Made by a program: the position numbers and the translations under genes
The notes under the pieces: model-generated
The model's database searches: none
What the model saw: only the letters and a program-made list of their open reading frames with translations
What the model was told of the DNA's origin: nothing
DNA from: Symbiodinium natans
Taxonomy: Eukaryota; Sar; Dinophyceae; Suessiales; Symbiodiniaceae
DNA length: 64,000 nt
Direction: 5' to 3'
Assembly: GCA_905221605.1 (NCBI GenBank)
Contig: CAJNDS010002704.1
Span: 246,494-310,493 of the forward strand
Shown here: positions 1 to 9,510 of the stretch, one piece after another
Layout: every line of letters begins with the position of its first letter
Position numbering within the stretch: position 1 is the stretch's first letter

Positions 1-335
1 CTCCAGCTTCTCGTAGTGTCCAGACACACCTCCAGAACATCGAATGGTTGACACATGTTGGCACGTGTGGGGGTTTCCGTTGGGGTACCTTATGGGTCCT
101 TATTGTCATAAAGGGATCCTACTATTTGGAGGTCTATTGAGGGGTCCCCTATTTTCGTAAACCCCCATGTAGCCGCTGGCACGCGAATGCCTTTTGTCCA
201 GCCCGCACCCAAAGCAATCGAGGAGACCATCCAGCTGGCCAGCTGGGGAATCCATGTTGGAGACGTTATGGTCGGCCATCACTCCTGCATTTGCGGAAGA
301 ATGACGCATCTAGCTCAGGCCTGTTTGGAATCCGG

Positions 336-1256
336 TCATTCCGCAATCTCGCCACGCTGACCAGAAGCCAGGATCTGCTGTAGGAACGGGTCAACGGCAC
401 TTGGCCGCAAACCCAGAATGACCTGCAGCAGTTCAATCAATGGCCGGAAATCCAGGTCCTCGCCTGGTTCTAAAGCCACATTGCTGAGCACCATGTGAAA
501 AGCGGATTGAAAGGCAACCCAGTTGTCACGCTCAACGTTGTAGAGACCAACCAGCAGCATCAACTCCACCCCGCACACCTTCTTTATCACATCAGTGTCT
601 GTGATGCTGTCACCTATGACCACCACGTGCTTGCGTCTTATCATTGAAAAGTACTCATCCTGGAACTTCCCGATGTCGGACTTTGTGTCGGGCGTGATCT
701 CCGGGGTGATGAAACGAATCAAGGTGCCATCATCGTCGAAAACCATCTCGTTGGCACAGATCTGTACAGCTTCAGGGTTCACTCCAGTCTGCCGCAAGAC
801 TTCTGCGATTATTTGACTTATGCCAGCAGAAACGATGAGAACTGGCACATCATGCTCCTGCAGCACCTGAAGGAATTCCACAAAGTGATCGCGCACACGT
901 ATGCCGCTCTCCGCCACAATCTCAGAAAGCCAGCTGGCCTTAAGGCCATGCTTAACAAAAAGACCATGGCTCCTGCTCCACCATTCCTGCCACGTCCAAG
1001 TGCCAGCGGCGAGTCTCGCCCCTTGATCCTGCCAAAGTACCTGGTAATCTGCTCGCAGCTGCTCCGGCATCCTCGGAGAAAGCTCGATGGCATCATGGCA
1101 CTGAGCCATCTTGGAGCCATCAGGATTCCGAAATCGCGTGATGGTGTGGTCAAAGTCGATGATTACCTGCAGCTGGGCCTTCCGAGCCTCCGTCATCAGC
1201 TCGCGACAGCGCTGCAGTGCTCCCGGCTGTGGGAGCCACAACTGGGGCCTCTGCAT
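336..1256 (-). CDS. Cytosolic 5'-nucleotidase III-like (HAD superfamily, UMPH-1 type)
   Basis: Single uninterrupted frame of 306 codons from the first ATG (1254-1256); upstream in-frame codons GTG at 1260-1262 and beyond run back to a TAA, so ATG is preferred in a eukaryote. Seen: HAD motif I VIIDFDHTITRF near residue 31-42 (nucleophile D34, acid D36), motif II LIVSAGISQ near 140-148, a lysine near 192, and motif IV VVVIGDSITDTD near 211-222. This order and the length (human NT5C3 is about 300-336 residues) fit the pyrimidine 5'-nucleotidase family, which dephosphorylates UMP/CMP in the cytosol. The frame has no visible intron; an alternative is that this is the last exon after an acceptor near 1279. 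It is the only confident host gene here and ends 7 kb before the retroelements begin. Confidence 0.85.
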   Translation of the reverse strand: MQRPQLWLPQPGALQRCRELMTEARKAQLQVIIDFDHTITRFRNPDGSKMAQCHDAIELSPRMPEQLRADYQVLWQDQGARLAAGTWTWQEWWSRSHGLFVKHGLKASWLSEIVAESGIRVRDHFVEFLQVLQEHDVPVLIVSAGISQIIAEVLRQTGVNPEAVQICANEMVFDDDGTLIRFITPEITPDTKSDIGKFQDEYFSMIRRKHVVVIGDSITDTDVIKKVCGVELMLLVGLYNVERDNWVAFQSAFHMVLSNVALEPGEDLDFRPLIELLQVILGLRPSAVDPFLQQILASGQRGEIAE

Positions 1257-1299
1257 CTGCACTCTGTATCTAAGCTGCTGGGAACCAACTTACCCTAGC

Positions 1300-4200
1300 A
1301 AACTCGACAATGGCGTGCAGCTGTAAACCTGCGTGCTTGGACTGGATTTTCTGGAAGACCCTTTCTCCCCCGCCCGTGCAGAGCTTCAGAAGCAGCATCA
1401 TAGAAGGTTCTTGCATGTTCTTGCCTTGGGGACCAAATAAACATAAATAAACCCTGAAATTGGGGTCTTATACCCTATACTGCGATAATTCCTATGACAG
1501 TATATGAACCAAAAACTCTTGCAGGGGCCATTCCCCAACTTGAGACCACAGAACTCGTGTCTGCTGGAGTGCTCTGGACCCACTCTCCCTGCCCTTTGCC
1601 CAAAACCCGCAAACTCTATTGAATCCAACCCATTCTAAGCATCCATAAACCACGAAGCCAAGCAACCCTAAACTCTGCCTGCCCTAAACCCAACAAATGC
1701 AACGGGGGGGGGGGGGAAGGGGGGGGAGACGCGCGAGGCGGCTGGGGAAGGGAAGGCAAGCAGAGCGCCCTGATCCATCGTCCCAACCCTGCGCCTAGGA
1801 AATGGTTGTCCAGGGACGATCTGAAGCTCTCTTCAGTCCTAGGTCAAGAAGCGTCAGGAACTTTCAGGAGCCATTTTGGATGAACGGATGAACGTGTCCT
1901 GCTGGTGTAAGAAGGATACACCTGGCAGAAAGGTATCTGGAGCACGTTAGCTGAGACATCTTCTGGAAATGCCAGCGGTATCTGAAAACATGCAAGCCGC
2001 ACCAAATCTCGAACCTCCATCCACATTCCATACAAGTAGAAGAGGACCTGACAAAAAACTTGGATTTCACCACAACATCAGCAAGCAACATTAAACCAAG
2101 CACCAAACTTACCATCTCCCATCTCATGACCATCTCATGCATGTTCGTGCTTGTCCGCCTGCTCGTTAGCCATCTGTTCCTGAGGAAGATGTTCGGTTGC
2201 CAGAACCCGGCTCTTTGCCATGATCCTCACGGCCTCCTACCTATCCACTGTCCCTAAGCCACTGTGACCGTGGACAAGGACGGTCCTGGTGTGAAGCACC
2301 GCCAAGTCCCAGGACCCGGCCCAGGTACAGGTAAACCGCGCTGGATTGCGCAATTACCTCGAGACGACAAAGCCACAAGAGCCACATGCAAGCACTGTTC
2401 CAGTAAGCTGGACTTTTCCTCGAACGACACCAAACCTCCTCTTGCATATTCTTGCCTGACCTACCTGAAGCACCTGAATGTACTTGATGCTGGAGCATGC
2501 ACCTCTCCGGTTGAGTGGTTGATGACGTATGGAAGCTGAACCTCAGGTCAACGACCAGACAAGACAAGTCTGGGCGTGAGGCATGAGGGCAGGAGAAAGC
2601 TCGGATGCACAGGTAGTCGTGCGTTCAGGCCCCCCTTTGTGTCACCAAGACATATCCTACATTGCCACCACTACGCCGGCATACGTCTCCTGACATGGCG
2701 ACTCCATGCTCAGTGCTTCGCCAAAGGATTTTGCTCCCGCAGTTGGGGTCGCTGGTCTCGCTCCCACCTGCATCTGCGATCTGTGATACGGCTCTTCGGC
2801 AAGCCGGTTGCGCTACACTTTCTCAGTCTTGTGAGTCTTGCCTGCCACACGAAAGGTTCTAAAATGTAAGCACATCTTGCAACCAAGGCAGCGTCGAACA
2901 ATCAACACATATGGCTTACAACCAGGCTACAGCTCCACCGCTCCACTTCTCCACTTCAGACCTTGAACCTCGGAGGCCTGGTCACATGAACACTTCCTTT
3001 GCTCAGAATCCGACTCGGGCGCTATCCAGCTGCCCTTGGCCTTCTGTTTGACCGAATATTTGACATCCTGAAGACTACGAAGCACTGACTACAGCCACAG
3101 CTCGGAAACGACAGCCCTTGGCGTATGCACCAGACTGACAGTCCTCCCAGGGAACTTTGGCGTAGGTGCACATCATCCTTCAGATGTCGTATGGCTGATA
3201 GACCTATCGACATGACACTGCACCTATTGCCTTGAACAAGCCTCCCGACCAGGAATGGTGCAAAAACGCTCATGTGAGCTGGCCTCTGAGTTATTCGTTC
3301 ATGCCCTGTCGTTCTACAAGGTTTACGACGACATGACATCATGGCAAAACTGTTTCAATAAGGGCATCATGGTCAAGAGGTCCCGTATAGTTTATCAAGG
3401 TTTTTGCTAAAATCCACGTGTTCACCAACCCCCTATCAGCAGGGAAGACATGCTCATATTGACTCCGATTCATGTCCTCATGGGTGCACCAAGGCCTCGA
3501 AAGTCCCAGTACCTGCAAAAATAAAGCTTGGTTAACTGTGTTAACTGTTGCGAGCTTCCGTGGATTTTTGCTTTCATTTACTGCGAGGGCAGCGTGATGA
3601 CTGACACTATGGTTGCAGTGAGACGGCGCACCCTGTGGTGAGCTTCGACGGTCTGTGCAAGAAACTGAAGCAAGCGGAATTTCCTGGGTATACCCGCTGG
3701 ATGAAGATTTCACCGACATACAGATGTCACATGGACACTGAGGTTGCCGCCCATCGCATTCAACCGTCGCTTTAGACAACCCCAGTCATGTCACGCAGGT
3801 GCGTTTCAACATTTATCTTGTCCTTTCAATTTTTGCGAAAGCATACATGTTTGTTTACACAGTGGCATAGTACCGTGTGAACACATTCAACACGTGCAAC
3901 GAACACCATCAATACCTCTGCTTAAATCCCGGAAGGTAATTGACTGCTAGACGGATGGATATGGACAACCACAATCGGCATACTCGGCATCATGTCTCGA
4001 ACCACTGTAGGCAGCTGAGAGGATGCAGAATCCACGTTTTCGAGTACGAGCTCCTTCACTGCATCGCTGAATTGCATAAACTGCAGTTTCACGCCTCACA
4101 GAGGCACATTTTCAAACGAGTTTTAGGCCCAACATGTGTGAGCCTAACAGTGGAAACCCAGCTTTACAACCTAGAACTGTGCTGTGTCACAGACCCCTTT

Positions 4201-5640
4201 CGGTTGCGGTTTGCTGCCTGATGCCGCGATTGGACAAAAAGTGGGGTGCCGAAAAGCTAGTATTGGAACAAGACCATTTCTGCTGCAATGCGCGGCAAGC
4301 GTGACGGAACTTCGTTTCCTGAAGATATAGCAGCATTAGATGAAAGAAGTGTATTAACAAAAGTTCATTCACAAGGATCTGGAAGATAGAAAGCTTCTCC
4401 AGGCCACATCCCTAAAGTTGGACAAGATAATAAATGAAAAGATGTCCAAAAGAAGGATACAAGTAGTAGAGCTTCAGAAACTAGAAAACCCCCAAAAATA
4501 AGAAAAATGATTATTTTTAATAAGACTTCAATTTTTTTAATGAATTCTCTTAATATCTCTTGACCGTGTGCACTTGGACAAGTGTATGCCTGCACTTGTG
4601 CACTTCAACTGCATTCAAGTGTCCTTGAAGCTGCACTTGTGGTCAACTCTGTACACTCATTGGATTTCAATACAGGCCTGCGCCGTGACCCGGCACGGTG
4701 CACCTAGAAGCAGGTTGCTGTTGCGATGGGGGCTGTGCGCCATGCGCTCGTTGGGAAGAATTGCGGATGCTCTCACGTGGATGCGCCAGTTTTCGTGGGT
4801 ATTCGAGATCTTCCATCCACTCTCACGCAACAACATTCTCGCAGTAATCCAACTGCCTTGAACAAAGTCTCAGCTTCGCACGCGTCAGACTGCTGTGTCC
4901 ACAATCTTCTTCACAAGATCCAGTCTCACTCTTTAAGCCGTCTGATCTGCTGCGTCCCAGGCTTCCTGAGCTCAGATATTGCAGTCAGGCGGGAGATTTT
5001 CGCTCTGCGAAGTGGGAAGTTCCTACGACGAGCTGTCACGCGTTCATGTCCACGTTGAGGTCTCTGCTGAGTTACATGAGTTTACGGCACAGATTTGAAT
5101 CGCTGGACGCAGAGACGACGTCTGTACCGCAGTCTTCCCTGCAACTCAAGCGGACTCAACCGGATCAGCAGAAGTCGAACCTCCAAACCTCTACCCCGCC
5201 AGGCCACACCATGGCCCAAAAGATTTTTTGGGCCTTCTAAAAACCAACCATAAGCCCTCAGGGTCGCGTTTTGAAACGAATTCCCAAATCGAGGAGGAAG
5301 GACTTGCCCCAACAACCAAACAGCCAGAGGCCACCACAACAGAGCGCAGTTTTGAAAACCAGATACAAGAGAGAGAGAGAGACCGGCCCACTGAGCTGCT
5401 GACGTAGTAAAGAGGCGCCCATTTCCAAAAAGCAATGTGCCGGTTTGTGAGATTTCTGAGGTCACTTGCGGTAAACACGGAGAGCAACTTTTGCGCACGT
5501 AAACAGTGATTCCCCCTGCAGGATTAGTGCGCGAGAGATGGCTTCCTGCAACGAAGGTGTGTGACTGCGGGATCAAATTGATCAGATAGGATGTTGCTGA
5601 AGAGAATCCACAGACACTCCAAAAAAGCCGTCAAACTCCA
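1300..5640. other. Gene-poor stretch with no supportable gene
   Basis: Reading both strands I find only short frames without recognisable motifs. Notable: a G-run of 13 then 8 Gs (1704-1726, G-quadruplex-prone) next to a few CCCTAAAC-like words (1665-1690); an AT-rich island at about 4390-4560; an inverted repeat CACTTG-GA-CAAGTG near 4570. A frame at 2264-2539 has a BED-finger-like CKHC but lacks the terminal histidines. I see no introns, tRNAs or transposon termini that can be defended. Confidence 0.5.
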
Positions 5641-5659
5641 CAGAGACTTTGGGTGGTCC

Positions 5660-5845
5660 CCCCCTGAAGGGAAACGCCCTCTGGAGGGAAACGCCCTCCG
5701 AATGGAAAGAACTTCTCATAGGATGACCCCGTCGTTGGGAAACGCCCCAAAGCTTTTTTCACATGCCTTGGGACAGGATCCTTTCTAAGACAGGAATATA
5801 CCGGGCACAGGAAACGCCCTCTCGAAGGAAACGGCTTTTGAGAGG
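5660..5845. repeat. Short dispersed GGGAAACGCCC repeats
   Basis: The word (G/A)GGAAACGCCC(T/C) occurs at about 5669, 5687, 5738 and 5811, with a relaxed copy (GGAAACGGC) at 5827. Spacing is irregular (18 to 73 bp), so this is not a simple tandem satellite. No ORF spans it convincingly. Confidence 0.5.
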
Positions 5846-5886
5846 AAAACTAAACTAGCGTCACCTCTCCAAAGGACAAATCAAGC

Positions 5887-5952
5887 AACCAACCAACCAA
5901 CCAACCAACCAACCAACCAACCAACCAACCATTTCACACACACACACACACC
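5887..5952. repeat. Compound microsatellite (AACC)11 then (CA)8
   Basis: Eleven perfect AACC units (5887-5930) are followed, after five bases, by a CA dinucleotide run (5936-5952). Read directly from sequence. Confidence 0.95.
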
Positions 5953-6424
5953 GGAGCAAAACATGCAGTTGACCGATCTTGTAGATGTTTACGGGTTGCA
6001 ATGGACAAAACTCTCAGACGGGATCACACATGAGCAACCATGCACTCTCCTGTCAAGCAAATCTGCACAAGACAAAACTCGGCAAGCAAGAAGGGTCACA
6101 TACTTCAAAACGGGCAGCTGGGAACATCTATTTGTGGGTCTCTGTGCACACGGAAAAGGATGTAAGAGCCACGAAATGCGCTTGCACGGTTCCAAACACG
6201 GGCAAGTCGCTCCAAACACGTGGCCAACCTGCTCTTTGCTGAAGACAGCTTTAAATACCCTCCAGAGAGGGAGAAAACAAAACTGGCCGCTGACAAACCT
6301 CAAGCCTGCTCTGCACAAGTGAGACACACATCCCAGTCGCATGCATCGCACCTGTAAGTGCTGCCTGTAACTGCCGCTTCGCAGACATTGCAGGTAACTT
6401 GAAAGTACGCGTACTTACGTGCGC

Positions 6425-6799
6425 TTAGAACGACACTGTCCGGCCTCGAAACTCAGGCGTGGGCAGACGAGGAGGACGAATTGGCTCGTTCCTTGGCATC
6501 TGCTGGGAATGGGCCGGTACATCTTGAGGGACGGACTCGTCTTCCTCGTTCTCATCGGGGAGAAGGGATTCAAAATCGTTTCTGATGTCGCTGGGAATGT
6601 CTTCCGCCGTGAAAAGACGCTCAACCTGGCAGCTGCTGAATGACTTGTAGTCCTGCGCTCTACAGGACTGTTGTGTTTGCGCGAACGTATAAAAAAGCTG
6701 CGATTGTGAACAAAGTGGGTGCGCATCCTGCCAGGTCTTAATCTCTCTCATGAGATTGTAGAAAGGCTCCACACGAATAAGGTTGAATTTCAGATTCAA
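6425..6799 (-). CDS. Possible short acidic/proline-rich exon, unrecognised
   Basis: Minus-strand frame of about 125 codons with no ATG at its 5' limit (first in-frame ATG about 20 codons in). Its C-terminal half reads like real protein: an acidic patch ESLLPDENEEDES followed by a proline-rich tail and a stop at 6425. I do not recognise a family. It could be a terminal exon of a gene whose other exons I cannot see, or chance. It ends where the palindrome cluster begins, which would then lie in its 5' side. Confidence 0.2.
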   Translation of the reverse strand: MNLKFNLIRVEPFYNLMREIKTWQDAHPLCSQSQLFYTFAQTQQSCRAQDYKSFSSCQVERLFTAEDIPSDIRNDFESLLPDENEEDESVPQDVPAHSQQMPRNEPIRPPRLPTPEFRGRTVSF

Positions 6800-6805
6800 T
6801 AAAGG

Positions 6806-7184
6806 TTAAATTCGAATTTCAGACCTGCTTCAGCGGCCATCCATCTGCCCGTCGAGGGGGTTTAAATTCGAATTTAATCCTCCAACGGCTTCTGAATTTA
6901 ATTCGAATTTAAGCCCCTGCGAGGACCAGGGCTCCGTGTTGAGGGGGTTACATTTGAATTTAATCCTTATCGCGAAGACTTGGCTTTAAATTCGAATTTA
7001 AGCCCTGCCAGGCAGGTTTAATTCTGTACTTTCGGAATTACGGATTAAATTCGAACTACATATTGCCATACAGTCATTAGCGCGCGGGGATTAAATTCGA
7101 ATTATATTGCCACACAGTCATTACCGCGCGCGGGGATTAAATTCGAATTACTGTACTTAGCACGCGTGAGTTAAATTCGAATTC
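6806..7184. repeat. Cluster of TTAAATTCGAATTTAA palindromes
   Basis: Eight or nine near-perfect copies of the self-complementary 16-mer TTAAATTCGAATTTAA (core TTAAATTCGAA) at about 6806, 6861, 6895, 6985, 7044, 7091, 7137 and 7171, with a decayed copy near 6947. Some copies sit in a longer unit with TATTGCCA(T/C)ACAGTCATTA and CGCGCGGGG. The rest of the region is GC-rich, so the AT palindromes stand out. Confidence 0.8.
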
Positions 7185-7214
7185 TATTGCCATGCAGTGG
7201 TGTTGCAGAGAAAT

Positions 7215-7556
7215 CCAAAGCCAACCAAAAACCCTGAACCCCAAAGACCTCAAACTGTGAACCCAAAACCCTCAAACCTTCAACCGAAGACCTTCAAACC
7301 CTGAACCCAAAGTCCTCCTCCCCTGCACCCAAAAACCCTCCAACCCTGAACCCATAACCAAACTCTGCACCCACAAAAAACCCTCAAACCCTGAACCCAA
7401 AGTCCTCAAACTCTGAACAAAAACCTCTGAACCCCAAAGCTCAAACCCTCAATCCAAAGCCGAACCCAAAACCTTTAAACCCTAAACCCCAAAGCCCTCA
7501 ACCCTCAACCCAAAACAAACCCTGAACCCCAAAGCTCAATCCTGAACACCAAACAT
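7215..7556. repeat. Degenerate telomere-like CCCTAAA/CCCTGAACCC tract
   Basis: About 340 bp of AAACCCTGAACCCCAAA-type words with scattered true CCCTAAA copies, all with the C-rich strand on the plus strand. CCCTAAA is the plant/dinoflagellate-type telomere unit (known); whether this is an interstitial telomere relic or just a C/A-rich low-complexity tract is uncertain. Confidence 0.5.
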
Positions 7557-7815
7557 GGTTAGTGAAGACGTGTGAAGCTGTCTGCTTGACGTTTATGGGC
7601 TTCACTATTGCTCTCAAGCAATTCCAAGTGCTTCAAAACTCATCCTAGGCCATGCCGACAAGACAAGACATGCGTCGCAGTCAACCTAAACGTGCTTTAG
7701 GGACTTTGGCAAAACCAAACATGGCAATTCCACCGCGCTTGCTTCTTCTTTTGTTTTTTGTGTTTGTCACTTGAGTTACACGGAGCAGAGAGTTCATAGT
7801 AGTGACGTGGCGCGG

Positions 7816-8035
7816 GGCTCTTAAGGGGGGCTTAAAGGGCTTAAGGGAGGGCTTAAGGGGGGCTTAAGGGAGGGCTCAAGGGGGGCTGAAGAGGAAGCTT
7901 AACGGCTTTGACCCTTTGCCTTCCCCCCCCCCCCCCCCGAAGGGACTCCCTTTGCAGGAACCCTTTGAAGGGGGGCTTAAGGGAGCTAAGAGGGGCTTAA
8001 AGGGGGGCTTAAAGGGGTGCTGAAGCCCCCCTTTG
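7816..8035. repeat. GGGGGGCTTAAGGGAGGGCTTAAG low-complexity repeat
   Basis: Purine-rich repeats of (G)3-6CTTAAGG broken by a C16 run at 7923-7938 that can pair with the flanking G-runs. No coding potential seen. Confidence 0.75.
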
Positions 8036-8354
8036 CCTAAAAGGTCCATCCTCTTTTGATCTGAAGGGTTTTGCTCTTTCAGGTTGAGGATGAAAAAAGA
8101 AGCAACACCAGCAGACACTGCTCTTTTCAAAATTGCCAGCATTCCACAACTGTCAAAACCCCTCTGTCCCAACTGCTAAAATTGATGAAGCACGATTTTT
8201 TGGCGCCTCGGCACGGAGATCAGCCGGAACGGCAAAAGCCGCATGTTTTTTGTTCCAAAACTTCCTTACACTCGTAATTTGAACGGAATCTCCCTGCCGG
8301 CTGCCTGCAGTCACCAATTATAACGTCAAGCGTGTCGAATGTGCGCCAGAATGG

Positions 8355-8773
8355 TGTTGGAGCCGGAAGTGCCCAGCTGCTTGCTTCATTTGAGCAGAAG
8401 CTCCACGTCTTTCAGTCTGTAAATAAGCATTCGGCGGCTGCTGGATCACAGACTCTGCTGTATCAAGTGGAAGTGCATGTCAGAACTCTGAGGTTCTGTC
8501 TTGCTGCAAATCACTCCGTGTCCCCGCCACTTCGTTCGTTGCCGTTGGACGTGTAGGATGGGAGGAGTGTAGAGGTGGACTCTGAAGCTTCGCTGTTTTG
8601 CTGTTCGGAAGTGACCTGAAGTCCCCGAGGTGGAAACCAAGCAGTTGCATTGTTCTTTTGCTGAACAAAGTCAAGACGGAATTTGTAGGAACTTGCTGCA
8701 AGAAGTGAAGCTTTGGTGTTTGGCTCAAGTGCGAAGTGAAAAAGAGACTGCTGCGCGAGCTCTGCTGTTCACA
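8355..8773 (+). repeat. Probable copia 5' LTR
   Basis: Begins TGTTGGAGCC and ends TTCACA immediately before the primer-binding site, giving the TG...CA ends typical of copia LTRs, about 419 bp. Because no second LTR is present in the window, the left boundary is inferred from the TGTTGG start and not from a repeat comparison. Confidence 0.55.
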
Positions 8774-8785
8774 TGGTAGCGGAGC
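8774..8785 (+). other. Primer-binding site (initiator tRNA-Met type)
   Basis: TGGTAGCGGAGC closely resembles the complement of the 3' end of eukaryotic initiator tRNA-Met (TGGTAGCAGAGG/TGGTATCAGAGC class) and directly abuts the inferred LTR end, as expected for minus-strand priming in copia elements. Confidence 0.6.
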
Positions 8786-8827
8786 ACTGAGAGTGACTCC
8801 AGCGCCTGTGTCAAGTACCTCCACGCC

Positions 8828-9510
8828 ATGGGGACTCCAGAGCAAGGCGGAAGTGTGCATGGAAGCCCACAGGGTTCTCCAGTGCATGGGGCGTTGCCTC
8901 CGGAGCAAGTCCTGACAACACTTCCGAGAAGGAAGTCTTGCTGTTTGGAACCCGTGAGAGTCCGGTAGGACAGCAGCCGAACCCCTTTGCTGCCTTTGAA
9001 ACTCAAGGAGTTCCGACCTCAACGCCAGAGACGAGTTTACAGCCAGTTACCGTTCCAGGTGGTGGTGCTGTTGGAGAAAGTTTGGTGGTTGAGATGCTGC
9101 GAGTGATGCAGCAGCAGCAGAGACAAGCAGGAAGCCATGATGGACCAGTACCGAAAGCAGTTGGAACAGAACCAACAGCTGGTGGCAACCATGCTTCGTC
9201 GCATGGACAGCGAAGAGAAGAGGAGGAACGACGGCGAACTTGCAGCTGCTGAGGCTAAAGCCAAGGCGGAAGCCGCAAAGGCATCTGCACCGAGTGACCC
9301 GTTCCTCGCTGCGACTTCGTCCACAGGAGGTTCCCTTCCTTCTTCAAGCCCTAAGGATACTGGAAGTTCATCTGGTGGATACGTTTCCAACCGTGCCGAC
9401 AAGTACCTTCCACAGCTGCCTGTCATAGCCCACCAGGAGATGGGTAGAGACCGAATGCGAGAGCTACTGGCTACGAGGCAGTTCGCACACTGCACCTCAA
9501 CTACTCCATT
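8828..9510 (+). pseudogene. copia gag N-terminal segment, frameshifted
   Basis: A natural protein can be followed only by changing frame three times. It starts at ATG 8828 (MGTPEQGGSVHGSPQ...), shifts near 8935-8960 to a segment around NPFAAFETQGVPTSTPE, shifts again in the CAG run near 9111-9130 to the Gln/Glu-rich segment DQYRKQLEQNQQLVATMLRR, then shifts near 9469 into the long frame (YEAVRTLHLNYSIVSRME). Composition before and after each shift is consistent with one gag leader. Indels in this copy are the likely cause; the last shift (-1, near the CTACTGGCTACG at 9464-9475) could instead be programmed. Confidence 0.6.

Noticed and set aside
2264-2539. Possible BED zinc finger remnant of a hAT transposase
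   Set aside because: Only ATCKHC and one downstream LKHL fit; the terminal histidine pair and any transposase core are missing.
3339-3779. 146-codon minus-strand frame
   Set aside because: Starts without a clear ATG context, no motif, composition like its other frames.
5082-5576. 164-codon minus-strand frame
   Set aside because: Crosses low-complexity GAGAGA and shows no family signal; two overlapping frames are equally open.
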